This document shows, in pieces, positions 35,553 through 46,670 of a stretch of 64,000 nt of DNA (position 1 is the first letter of the stretch; each line of letters starts with the position of its first letter). The notes beneath the pieces were generated by a model, which was not told the DNA's origin, made no database searches, and saw only the letters and a program-made list of their open reading frames with translations. This DNA is from Paramyrothecium sp. XJ0827 (taxonomy: Eukaryota; Ascomycota; Sordariomycetes; Hypocreales; Stachybotryaceae), in contig JAJFPB010000002.1 in NCBI GenBank assembly GCA_020881915.1, positions 5,653,001 through 5,717,000 of the forward strand, read 5' to 3'. The position numbers were made by a program, and so were the translations under genes.

Positions 35553-37416
35553 GGTTATATCGCTTGGATGTGTCTATGGTAGCTGGTAAGTCCAAAGAGC
35601 AGTCGTAAAAAAATGAAGGGAAGCTTGCATAGCCAGACCTGTTGAGGTCTTTCAAGTGAAATATTGCTGACTTTAATCATATGACGTACCACACCGCCGG
35701 GGGCCGTGACAATGGTAAGCGAACCATGATGAGGCTGCCAATGTTGCACTGATGGATGAGGCTCAGGCGATTCCAAAAAATGGTAAAGGCGGTGTAGGAG
35801 CGTTGCGTCCAATTACCTCGTCCGCCAGCCACAGATGGTCGCATCGTCGCCCCCAAAGCACCGTGGAGTTATGCTACTCTCCTTGGCCCTTTAGTCCGGT
35901 GTCGTAGGATTGCAGGTCTTTGCTAATTTAAATTAACTCAAGGCGGAATCGCTGAGTATTGTAAGCTGGAATACTCGAGCAAAGCCTTGGGGTGGTTGCA
36001 TTCGTTGCGGAGTCACCGCTTTGAAATCTGGACGAGTCCTCCAGGCCGCTTTTGGCTCGAGGATAAGCTTGCAGGGTGGGCCTCTACGGGCGCGTCAATC
36101 GCTTCTTTGCAAAAATTTTGTCCATAAATAGTAACGAATTAACTGAGATTATTTAAGTTCTAGCTTTCCGAATCTTATCTCAACGCTGTATTTGCTCGTG
36201 ACATGAAAGTACATGATAATATGAGAGACGCGCTTTAAGGTGCTACAGGGCAAGTTCTTAGCACCAGGTCCTTGCACAAAGCTGCGACTTACAGCAGCCG
36301 TCCCTGAGGGTATAGCCACCTGCTGTTGTATTCAATACAAGAGACCTTCAAGGAGATTTCTTTCGCTTTTATTTACCCAACCTTTGAGATCATGCTTCTA
36401 GACTTGGTTGCTACACGCCCATGATAATGTTTGACAGCTCAGCGAGGACGGCCCAGGAGCAAGGTAATAGCTCAGAGAGCGGAGCAAGATTTGCGAGGCC
36501 AAAAGTCTTATGTGAAACATTTAAACAGGTGTGAAAGTAATCAATACAGATAAAGATATTGAGCAATTGTCTTTGGAGTAAATATTAAAAATGCAAGCGA
36601 AAAGTGTTTTAGCGGTGAATATGAGTGGATTTATTGGGACCCCACAAGCCTGACGACTGACAGTTCGCCAGGCCACCATTGTCATTGTGCTTTTTGCTGA
36701 GATCGTTGTTTGAATGTATTCATATTTCGCTGCGCATCCAAGTTATGAAGTGTTTGAGCCTATTTGCCTATAGGGGTTTGCGCGGCCATTCGCCAATTTG
36801 TGCTTGAGTACATGAATAAAAGAAATCCTACCTGGGCTCAAATTAAGGATTGCAAGAGAGATAGAAGGATGTTCTACATAATATCAAGCACAATTAAAAG
36901 GTGTCAGGGCTACCCTATCACGAGGACTAGCATGATTTGTATACACTTTCTTGCCACCTCCTTTGACAAGCCCTTCCCATGGACATACGTGATTCGTACC
37001 CACCAGAAGCTACATATAGCTTGTCTCAGGTCCTCCATCGTCCGGGCATATGTCTTCTATGTATTGACTTCAGAGGAGCCAGTCTTCGCGAGCCCCGAAC
37101 CACTCCCCAACGGGCTAGAGACATCAGCTTTAATTAGTGTTGTGCAAACTTTTGCGACTTGAAAGATTGTGTAAAAGGCTTAAAAACTTTTACCTAAAGC
37201 CAATTTTTTCTTGAACATACTGGTTGCCGTTGGATTGATCATCAAGGAAAAGCCCGAGCATGGCGTAGAGCCTAGAATATGGATACGTTGATTGAATCTA
37301 CCCACGGCCTTCCTCCATCTACCTGTCCTATCGAGCACAGATTATAAGGAAGATCTCGCATGGTTTTAGCTATCCATGAACCCTGTTGCCCAGGCGCATA
37401 TGCCTTATCGGGTCCC
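35553..37416. other. Intergenic region (1.9 kb), no gene seen
   Basis: It holds the promoter of the DUF3433 gene. A 132-codon frame at 36764-37162 shows no family signal, splice support or compositional bias. Confidence 0.35.
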
Positions 37417-37956
37417 TCAGGAGTAGCTGCTGATGGAGTCATTCATTTTTCCATTGCCATCTGCCAGATCGGCGTCATTCTGGTTCTCGTAGCGGTCGCC
37501 GGAACAGTTGAGGTTACTGAACGATTGCGTTAGCAAGACAAACCCACCAAGACGAAACTTTGGGAGACTGACGTGTACCAAGCGCATACGAATACGTTCC
37601 GGTTATCGTTTCGAATAGAGCTAATAACGTCATTCCATCCGGCTGGGACGTTCTCTGTAGTGCATAAGAGTCAATGGGGATCGTGATACATGGCTAAAAT
37701 ACTGACGGAAATACTTACTGCAAGTGTTGGTAGGCATCCAGTCTTGGCGGCAGACGCCGTGCCAATCAGTATGCTCGCAAAAGAAAATAGGCACATCGGC
37801 CATGATCTCGGCAGTATCGGCCACGATCTCAGCAGTGTCAGCCACGATTTCAGCAGACACTTCGCCAGAATCGCTACTGGCTGTAGCAACAGGAGCTGCG
37901 CCTATGGCGAGAGGCTGCAAGGCCAAAGCGGCAAAACGGGCACTGAGAACAAGCAT
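37417..37956 (-). CDS. Small secreted Cys-containing protein with heptapeptide repeat
   Basis: Three exons (37956-37719, 37654-37573, 37516-37417) give 139 residues. The signal peptide is MLVLSARFAALALQPLAIGA. A near-perfect threefold repeat of AEIVADT follows at about residues 35-55. A compact domain then carries CEHTDWHGVCRQDW, NTCKNVPAGWNDVISSIRND, VCAWYT and NLNCSGDRYENQ, ending DSISSYS. The Cys and Trp spacing and the 'GWNDxISSIRN' stretch are common in small extracellular fungal proteins of unknown function. Both introns (GTAAGT..TACAG, GTCAGT..TTCAG) keep phase and reveal the C-terminal half, which supports the model. It may be an effector-like or wall-associated protein (inference). 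Confidence 0.82.
37792..37854 (-). repeat. Three 21-bp tandem units within the small secreted protein gene
   Basis: Units lie at 37792-37812, 37813-37833 and 37834-37854. They encode AEIMADV, AEIVADT and AEIVADT on the minus strand and differ from one another at several bases. Length change in whole units would keep the frame. Confidence 0.8.
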
Positions 37957-39619
37957 GTTGATGGATGTTGGAGTGGTAAACTTGAGTGGTGTGTAGTTGT
38001 ACTTTAGGTTTGGATGCGGCGTCTTCGTTGTTGCTGGTTTCTATCAATAATGCAGTCTTTCCGTGGGACGAGGAGCTTTTATAGCCTTTTGGGGTCTCAT
38101 CTGTTGACCATCAACTGCGCACGTTTAATCCTGCGTGATATCAAACGGAGACTCTGCATCAAGTTGGTACGACATTGCTTTCACATCTCGCTTGCATCCG
38201 TCTCCCCACAAATATCACCCACCTGATGTTCAATTCAATCTTGCCTCGCAAGTTATGGATATATTTCCTTTACTATACTCATGAATCAGCAGGCTCGCTA
38301 CCCGAGGAATGTCTACCAGGCCGATTAGTTATCCTGGTAATCTGTGAAATACCTAGGTAGCGTTGACAGTGTACATTTCGAGTCAAAGGTCTATGAAAAT
38401 AGACACCAGAATCAGAATCTTGTGCCGTCTCAAACGAAGACTATGAAGAACATGGCTTGGAAATGCGAGTGGCCATCTCTTGGTGACTACTAACTCATCT
38501 AGTCTGAACGAATCTCGTGCTCCGTGTCAAGTGATCGATTTTGAAGGATCCCTCGTGAGCTTGTGCTCTCAACTCCTGATGCATGGCACTCGTTTGAGCG
38601 AGACCTGCATGCGAGCCTTGGTCGAGGCAATGAGTAGTAAGGATGACAATGATTATGCCCTTGGCAGCGCAGAGGCAGCATGGGTCCGGAAGACCCATGG
38701 CTATCGAATCAGACCACATGGGCGGCAAGAGACGTAATAGGAAGGGGCTCAATACAGAATTTAAGCTTATTGGCGGAGTCTTTAGGATCTATCAGAACGC
38801 CAAGGCTGTTGGATAACCAGGATATAAGCTTACCTAGATGAACGGGATCTATGTCAGATTTGGTTCTCATTGGCCTGAGCTCAGTTCACTGCATCCATGC
38901 TGCCTCCGCAATGCTGAATCGGGGTACATTGCCCCAAATGGTTTTTTGGCTTTAGTACCTTGCTTGAGTATATATCACTGTAAGCTTGTTGATTAGGAAG
39001 GCCGAGGGCTTGTGGTCAAGGTGCACAATGAACAAGGCCAATGTGACAGTTCTTCCTGACACTTTGCTGTAAGCATTGGTACATACCAAAACATAGCTGC
39101 CTCACTAACTATCATATATCATCATGAGGTTTTCGTTATTGTATAAATCGCATTCAAATTGATGGAGGTTACACTTACTAGATCTTGGTGAAACTTTGAG
39201 TATGGATTATAGTAGCGACGGTCGGCTGTTGTAAGGGTGTGGTAGATTTACCACCAGTAAAGTAGCATACACCTATGAAGGAGCGATTACTGTATCAACA
39301 CGTGTCCAAGACTGCATGGCTCAAAAATTTCTTCATATGTGGTGTGGAAATCCGGAATCACTCTCCGACCTAAGAGCTCGAACCAAACACGGCAAAAGAC
39401 GGGTCGATAATTTGCCCCAGACAACGGCTACGACCGGTTGTTTCCATATCACTATTGGTATGTCTCCTTGCCTGAGCAACATCAAATTCCTACCTAGTAA
39501 ACAATACCCGATGGGGTCGTATCAGTCGAGGGGCCTCTACATGAAGTGGGTGACATATCCCATTCGTGATTCTCGCCGAGCTAAACTGAGCAGTCGATAC
39601 ACGGCCTTCCTACATTGCT
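37957..39619. other. Intergenic region (1.66 kb), no gene seen
   Basis: Frames at 38480-38737 and 39316-39627 are open by chance on the evidence available. No RNA gene or repeat is seen. Confidence 0.35.
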
Positions 39620-41078
39620 CTAATTAAGTATGACGGCTTGATGTATCTCCTGCACTTCGGATACAGAAATGCGATAATTTCTCCTCCGCTGCCTGCCCCA
39701 GCGCATGATAGCAACCAATTCATCCTTATCTAGAACAATATGGACTGCGCGGCCTTCCCTTGTGTCCTTGAGCTCAGGGTCGAGGGGGAACCAGAGTCTA
39801 GATTGGTCAAACTCGGTCAAGATCTCCAACTCTGGAAGGCAGAAGCATTCAAGGTGCGCTTCGGGGTCATTTTCGTACGTTTGTCGAATGAGGTCATGGA
39901 GACGGTCCTGAAGTACCTGCAACACGCGGTGGCTCACGGGCCTTCTGATTACAGGGCTGAGCAGATCATAGAGATGCTCCCACCCATGATCGCGAGCGAC
40001 ATCTAGTGGGGTGCTATCTTTGCGTGATCCTGATGAACTCTTACGCAAGGTCCTTGCAAGTCCTGTTACCTGATTGTTAGTTGAAACATCAATTTCTGGG
40101 AACTTATGGGACCCACGCCAAGCTCCGTTGTTGAGAAGATTCTGCACAGCTTCCTTGTTGCCGTGCCAAGCGGCCTGATGAAGAGGCGTGAAGCCGCTGG
40201 GCGGCTTTTCCTTCTCATTTCTGTGGTCTGGCAGATTTTCGCGATTAGAAACGCTGCCGGGACGGATGAAAGAGGTAAAAACTTACAAATCTTTCGACAA
40301 TTTGTCCAAATCTGTTTATGCTCCTGATGGCCCTGATCAAGTAGTGCCATGAATCCATCCCAGTCCCCGATCCAGGCAGCATTAGCAAGCCTTTCTCGGT
40401 CTCGAAAATATGGCTTCGAGGCGTCCTGGCCTGGCTTGCATCGAAACTGGCCATGCCACGTGATGCCTTCCGCTTTATATGGAGAGAAAACGCCGCTGCC
40501 GCTGTCGAACTCGAGCGCTTTTGCTGGAGCAGATTTCGGCATAAGTAGGAGGATCGCGTTGAGGAGCTGGTCCACCTTCTTGTTCAGGTTCACGAGTTGT
40601 TCACTGAGTTCGTCAGAAGCAGAGAAGGCGGCCAGAGTCAACATAGTGGTGCGTGGATGGCTTACGACGACAACAGCCTTCGAAGGCGTTCCGCTTGCTC
40701 AGAAAGCTCCTCAACGAGCTTCTCGATCTTGCTCTTGTTGAGAAGCCATTTGACTCTTTCCCCAAATTTCATCTTGTCACCCGAGCCGGATACATCGCTT
40801 TTCAATGGTCGAATTTTTTGCACCAACTCCCACAAATCATTTACCGTGATTCTGCAATCAGCCGTGCTTACTTGGCCATCGAGGAACCGTTGCTCGGCCA
40901 AAGGCAGCTCGCGCTGGATTCCGGCTAGGAACTCGAGAAGTTTTTGAAGCTGGTTAGTCTCATTTATGACGGCTGTGAGACTCTTTGGGGCGTCGACTAG
41001 AGTTTCAACGACACCGGCAAGGAACAGTACCGAGGTGTTGACAATGTCGAGAATGGCCAAAATCGTTCCTGGATCCAT
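39620..41078 (-). CDS. STAND-type helical N-terminal domain protein with ankyrin repeats
   Basis: Three exons (41078-40666, 40603-40287, 40227-39620) give 445 residues. The N-terminus (MDPGTILAILDIVNTSVLFL, then DAPKSLTAVINETNQLQKLL and VKWLLNKSKIEKLVEELSEQ) matches the helical domain found at the front of fungal STAND/NLR-like and ankyrin proteins (Helo_like_N type). A coiled linker follows (VNLNKKVDQLLNAILLLMP). Ankyrin units follow: RERLANAAWIGDWDGFMALL, GFTPLHQAAWHGNKEAVQNL and STPLDVARDHGWEHLYDLL. The C-terminal 120 residues are charged and unassigned. There is no NTPase domain, so this is a short sensor-like member. Such N-domains are linked to heterokaryon incompatibility and cell-death signalling; its role here is inferred from that. 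Confidence 0.8.
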
Positions 41079-43576
41079 TATAAAGGCGGGCGGGAAGAGG
41101 AATCAACGGTCTTTTTGCCTGATTAGATGAGCACTACCTGAGCTTAATGTAGAGAAATAGCATTTGAATTATCGTTGGAGCGAGGAGTCGCCTTCGAAAT
41201 GTTACTGGCAACGAATCCTAACCCAGGCAACCAAGGCGTGGAGGTAAGAGGGGTGAAACAAGATCATGCAGCTCAGCCGTGGCTTGCAATTACGCCGATG
41301 GTGGCTTGTGCTTGTGGCGAGGGCAAAGCGCCCCAGCAGAGTACGTCAGACCGTTCGGCATCACCAATCCGTAAGCCAAATCAGCATGGGGCCAGATTGG
41401 TTGACCCGCTCTGAACCGGGATTGGAGTCAGACCCACGAAAATAAAGAGATTTCGCGGAAAGAGGGGGGCCTCGATAATGATTTAGGGTAGCTAGAAGCC
41501 CCAGCTGTTGTGGACGTGCATTCATACGCAATCTTTGGCGAAGTGCTTAATGAAGTTGTCAACTGCAGTCTCTACTTTTTTTCTCTGTCGTCAGTCAAGT
41601 CTTTAGTGGCTCTAGTACGGCAAATTGGGCTCTGAGTTGTGATTAGAGCTTCGATGAATCAAGATCTAGGGATTTCTTTCAAGCGTTCCCGCCACGCTCT
41701 GCTGTTATTGGGAGCTCCAGGAACCATGAATGAAGTGAAAAGTAGGAGAAGACCGGTATTTGTACAAATTCGATGCCCAAGGAGATTAGTCTGGGGATTC
41801 TTTCAACTGTCGTTCTTTGACAAAGCGGCCTATGGGCATGACAACATAAGAAATGTCGGAGTCTTTTCCACCGCACCAGGGTACCATTCCCCAAGCCTGC
41901 TTACAATGATCGACGTTCGGAGTAATTTTTAGCGCCTTTACCAGGCTTCTGGTCAAATAGGGAATGCGGGTGGTCACATTGCCATTTAAGGCAGTTTTAA
42001 CCACTGCCCTGTCAGTTACCCCGCGAGTTAACGCTCTCTTCACACGAGTGACGGATGCATCGCGCATTAAGAGAAACCATGTCGCAGTCTAGAGGTCCCG
42101 CATCAAAACCCCCGGATCTTGGCATCAATAAAATTAGGGTCAATCTGGGGCTGTGTGGGGATGTAAGAGATAATTGGAACCTGGAGTTGTAGCCTGTCCC
42201 TCGGGTGACGAACCCAAGCAGACACGATTCGAGAATGGCGCTATTCATTCACAAATAGTGCCAGCTGTATTCGAGTTTCGTTAAAAGGGAACACAAGTTT
42301 CGTGTTGTCCGGCGAGCACGCCGTCCAGACTTCGTTCCTTCATTGTAGAGCGTGTGGTCATTAACCTCAATTTCGGCAACCTGGTAGCGAGAAGGAACTA
42401 AGAAGTCCTATGGAAGACTTCAACTCAAGACTTCAACTCGCTATTTGACCTTAAGCACCGCCGCCAAATCAGGTGATTGCAGAAGATTCTCCTTACTGTT
42501 TCCTCAAATCCAGCTATCAACCGAGGGGAAAGCAGCTGAGCTCGCTACAAGGACTCTCTGCGGAAAAACAACACTCTAATGGAATCCGTTTAGCGTAAGG
42601 TGAATGCTGGAAGATATGTTGCCTGAAAGGTAAGTTTCACGAGTCAGACAAACTAATCCTCGAAATTTTGATCGATGCCTGTGAAGGCGCAATGACTTAC
42701 CAAAATGAGCTCTTGTTTTGACACTGAGCCCTTGGTGTGGTTTGGTTCGCCTTGGACTACCCCGATTTCACAGATTGAATTATCTCGCCTCTGTATTGCA
42801 TTACCATTGGCTACGAAACAGTTCATGCATTTATGACGCATTCGATAGTGGCTGAAATGTACATATGTCTGGCTGGCCTTCTACTTTGCTGGCTGAAGAC
42901 CAGTCTGTCGCTCTGTTTATCCTGTCAATTCTCTCAAATATAACACCAAATTTACCTTGGCGGACCAGTTACTGAAGTCTCGAACAAGATGCCATCGAGT
43001 GATGATCGAAGCTTGAGTCTGGGAGACTCGTGTTCCTCGACTTTTCAGGGTATTTTCCTACGACCATGACTGTGCCAAGCCCTGCCACGCATGTGAAAGA
43101 AACCGTCACCAAACAGCTTAGTTTGTGAACAGTCGCACTGACCGACTAAGGCGTTTTCCCAACCACCTTTGCCCTGCAGGGCTTTGATACTCTTTGCTAA
43201 TATCATCACTGTGAGTACGTCCCCACAGTGTTTCCTCGTTTCAAGAGAGAGTCGGTATCTCGTTGGTGGAGACATTAGGCATGTTGCCGACTGGTGAGTG
43301 TGGGGGAAGTCAAATACATTGCCGAATGAGGGAACCCTACGCGCCCTGCATAAGCACTCGGCCCTCCAAATAAGATGCGTTACGTTGAGATCGACGTATC
43401 TAGTCCTCAAAGATGGAAGGGCTCCACACTGGCCTTGGCGCAGTAACACTGAGTGCGGAGCTCCTACTTACGATGGTCGATATAAGACTGTGCCTGTGCA
43501 CCGCTTTCATCCATTTGCATTCCAACGTGAACTCGACCTCTGCATAGCAGGAAGTCTACTATATCAACCTGACACG
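41079..43576. other. Intergenic region (2.5 kb), no gene seen
   Basis: Several frames of 60-134 codons occur on both strands but none shows a family signal or coherent splice sites. The right part is the promoter of the sugar carrier. Confidence 0.35.
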
Positions 43577-45628
43577 ATGGCCCACGCCGAATCGGACTTG
43601 ACCGCAGCAGAGGTCCGTACGCAAGTTGCCTCGAGGAACCGGTGGGGCACTGTATTTTCCAACCCGCGATTGATCATCATCGCATTCTTTGCTTCGTAAG
43701 TGCTTTTCCCCTTTTCAAATGTATTGACATGCGGCGAGGATGAATCGAGTGACTGGAAATTTCTCCCATCGGATTATTATTTGGTCCACTGTGCATCCTC
43801 AAAGCATAGGCTGAGAACTATTGACAGATTCGGTGGCTTCGAATATGGATATCAACAAGGCGTGTTGGGCCAATCCCTGGTCATGTACCGCTTTATGGAC
43901 AACTTCCCCTCCGTCGTGCAGTCTTCCAGCGCCAAAGGCTGGCTCACGTCCATCCTGCAGCTTGGAGGCATTCTCGGCTCATTGACTGCTGGTGTTTTCG
44001 GCGAAGTCTTTTCTCGCAAATACACCATGTTCTCAGCTTGCTGCTGGGTCGTGCTCGGATCATATCTGTACATTGGTGCCTCTCACCATAATCCTGCCAT
44101 GCTGTACGCTGGACGATTCTTCACCGGCATTGGCGTCGGCACCTTTAGCGGCGTTGGGTAAGCCTCATAAACGGAACGTGTTGTCAAGGGAATAGAGTCT
44201 AACATATTTACAGCCCTCTATATAATGCTGAAATCGCACCTCCGGAGATGCGAGGTTTCATCGTTTCTTTCTATCAGTTCGCCACGATCTTGGGGATTAT
44301 GTTGTCTTTCTGGGTTGGGTATGGAAGCAATTACATTGGTGGAACCGGAGAGACTCAGTCCAATATGGCTTGGATGCTGCCATCTATCATCCAAGGCATT
44401 CCCGCCGCAGTTCTTGCCGTGGGTATCTGGTGGCTACCGTTTTCTCCCCGGTGGTTGGTAAAGAAGGGCCGTGATGAAGAAGCGATCCAAGTCTTGAGCA
44501 AGCTTCGCAAGTTGCCCGCCGACAGCGAGACGATCCAGCTCGAGTACAAAGAAATCAAGGCCGAATGCCTTTTCGAGCGACGGGCGTTTGCCAAGGCATT
44601 CCCCCACATGGCGGAGAAGGAAAAGCAGAGTGTATGGATGGGCGAATTGGCACAATACTGGAACATCATCCGGACCAAAGACAACCTAAAACGTGTTTGC
44701 ACTGCCTGGCTTGTCATGTTCTTCCAGCAGTGGAGTGGCATTGACGCCATCATTTACTACGCGGCCGAAGTTTTCCAAAGTCTCGGTCTCACTGGAGGGA
44801 CCCAGGCCCTGCTGGCCACCGGCGTCACCGGTGTCGTGTTCTTTGTCTCAACCCTCCCCGCAATGGCCGTGATCGATCAATGGGGGCGAAAGCCAATGCT
44901 GATCTGGGGGAGCGTGGTTATGTGGATCAGCATGGTTATACCAGGAATCATTGTTGCCAAGATGCAGCACGATTGGCCTTCAAACCCCGCCGCAGCTTGG
45001 ACCGCCGTAACATTCATTTGGATTTATGTCGGGGCCTTCGGCGCGACGTGGGGGCCTGTATCTTGGACCTTGGTGTCCGAAATCTTTCCACTCTCGATTC
45101 GATCTAAGGGTGCGTCCATTGGCGCATCCAGCAACTGGGTAAGTGCGCAAGCTTGAGCTTACGCGAAATTGCAACTGTTCAGGCCTGTGACTGGTCTTGG
45201 AAGAGGAGACGGACTAATCCTTCGCAGGTGAATAACTTTGCTGTCGCATTCTATGTGCCAAGCATGTTTGAGGCTTGGGAATGGGGCACATACATTTTCT
45301 TTGCCGTTTTCCTCGGCGGTAGTATTGCCTGGGTATGGTGGTATTTGGTAAGTAGTGTCCATGCCAAGAGCCCCTTTCCCTAAGTGTGTAAGAGCATGCT
45401 AATAATAACCTTGAAAAGCCCGAAACCAAGGGCGCAACTTTGGAAGAGATGGATCGTGTCTTCAAGAGTCGCACAGGAGCTGAAGACACTATTATGCTCG
45501 AGCAAGCTCGTCGTGACGTGGGAATCAACAGCTCTCTCGAGCTCGACGCCATCAAGAACTTGGCAAAGGATGACTCAAGCACAGTCGAACCGAGAACAAG
45601 CGCGAATGCGCATGTGGAAAACGCATAG
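43577..45628 (+). CDS. MFS sugar-porter family transporter
   Basis: Five exons (43577-43695, 43828-44157, 44214-45138, 45228-45347, 45419-45628) give 567 residues and 12 membrane spans. Sugar-porter signatures are GGFEYGYQQGVLGQS (TM1), GRFFTGIGVGTFSG, the YNAEIAPPEMRG loop, FSPRWLVKKGRDEEA, FFQQWSGIDAIIYYA (TM7), DQWGRKPML, TWGPVSWTLVSEIFP (TM10) and the PETKGATLEEMD tail. It is a plasma-membrane H+ symporter or facilitator of hexoses, disaccharides or related carbon sources. The substrate is not deducible. Coding is intact, with regular GTAAGT/GTAAGC donors. Confidence 0.93.
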
Positions 45629-46124
45629 GGAGCCGACACTGTGTTCAGAGATTTTGATTTCAATAGGCTGAAGGACAATCGCAACGACAAGGCGAATTGT
45701 AGAAGGATTATTAGCTTCAAGATTACGTGTCATAGCATCCGCGAAAAGCTCGTTCCAGGTGAGCCGGTCGCTAGCTGACATCCGGGCCTTGTGTATTCGA
45801 TAGAACAAGACTGTTGTTGGAAGCTATTCTAGCATCAGCCCTGGTATTAATACAAGACACCAAGATCAATAGTTCAAACTGCATTTATCTGAAGCTATCG
45901 TATCACTCTTTTGCCGTCATGGCAGTGCCTGCTTCTGAGTTGTGATTTCTCGCCAATCGCCCCTAAGATCAGTCGAAACATGACTCAATATGTTTCAATC
46001 TTTTTCCAGAGTTTATATGATGCGTTTTACATTTATGAATTGCTCGCTGATTCCATTTCTACCATAAAATTACAAATGGTCCGTTAATTCCTACACCAGA
46101 GTCTTGAACGTGGTTGTAGCCTTA
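45629..46124. other. Intergenic region (0.5 kb) between convergent genes
   Basis: No gene or repeat is seen. Confidence 0.35.
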
Positions 46125-46670
46125 TCATGGAGGAGTAGGAGTAACAGTGGTAGGGATGAACTCGGCACAGTTCCGGCCATTCCTACTCACGGTGACTTCG
46201 GCAATGTCATTGTGTCCATTGAGGCACGCGCCACTACTTGAAACCACGTTCTGACCGTTGAAGCTGACCAGCTCAACGTCGTTGGCCGTGCAGTCCTCGG
46301 CGCGAAAGTGAGTGCCATTAAAGCCAACGCAGACATCTTGGCCGACGAGGTCTGCTCGGAAGCCGTTGCTGAACGCACGCTGGACTACCAAGGCGTCCTG
46401 GCCATTACGCGTAGCGGGAGTGATCTGGCGGTCGGCGGCTTCGTTGACGCACGCAGCATTGACGATTTCGCCTGCACTAGTCAGCATATAGCACTCAATC
46501 GAGGATTTTACAGCCATACCGTTGTTTCTGAAGGTAAGACATTCGTTTCCGGGTACACCCCCGACTTCGAAAAGCACGAGCGTGCCCTGCTGGCGCGCTT
46601 GGAGACTCTGGCTAGGCAGGGCACCGACGCAAGCTGCGCTGATGAGGGAAATGATAATTGAGAACTGCAT
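46125..46670 (-). CDS. Small secreted protein of unknown function
   Basis: Single exon, 181 residues. A clear signal peptide (MQFSIIISLISAACVGALPS) is followed by LQARQQG, which could hold a processing site. The mature part has seven Cys (NECL, IECY, AACV, DVCV, EDCT, GACL, NCAE) spread over 150 residues and alternates beta-like hydrophobic strands, ending in a Pro/Thr tail (TTVTPTPP). No catalytic motif is recognised. The secretion signal, Cys and size fit a fungal extracellular or effector-like protein. Confidence 0.8.
   Translation of the reverse strand: MQFSIIISLISAACVGALPSQSLQARQQGTLVLFEVGGVPGNECLTFRNNGMAVKSSIECYMLTSAGEIVNAACVNEAADRQITPATRNGQDALVVQRAFSNGFRADLVGQDVCVGFNGTHFRAEDCTANDVELVSFNGQNVVSSSGACLNGHNDIAEVTVSRNGRNCAEFIPTTVTPTPP

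Noticed and set aside
36764..37162. 132-codon plus-strand frame
   Set aside because: No family signal, upstream signal or splice support; isolated in a 1.9-kb gap.
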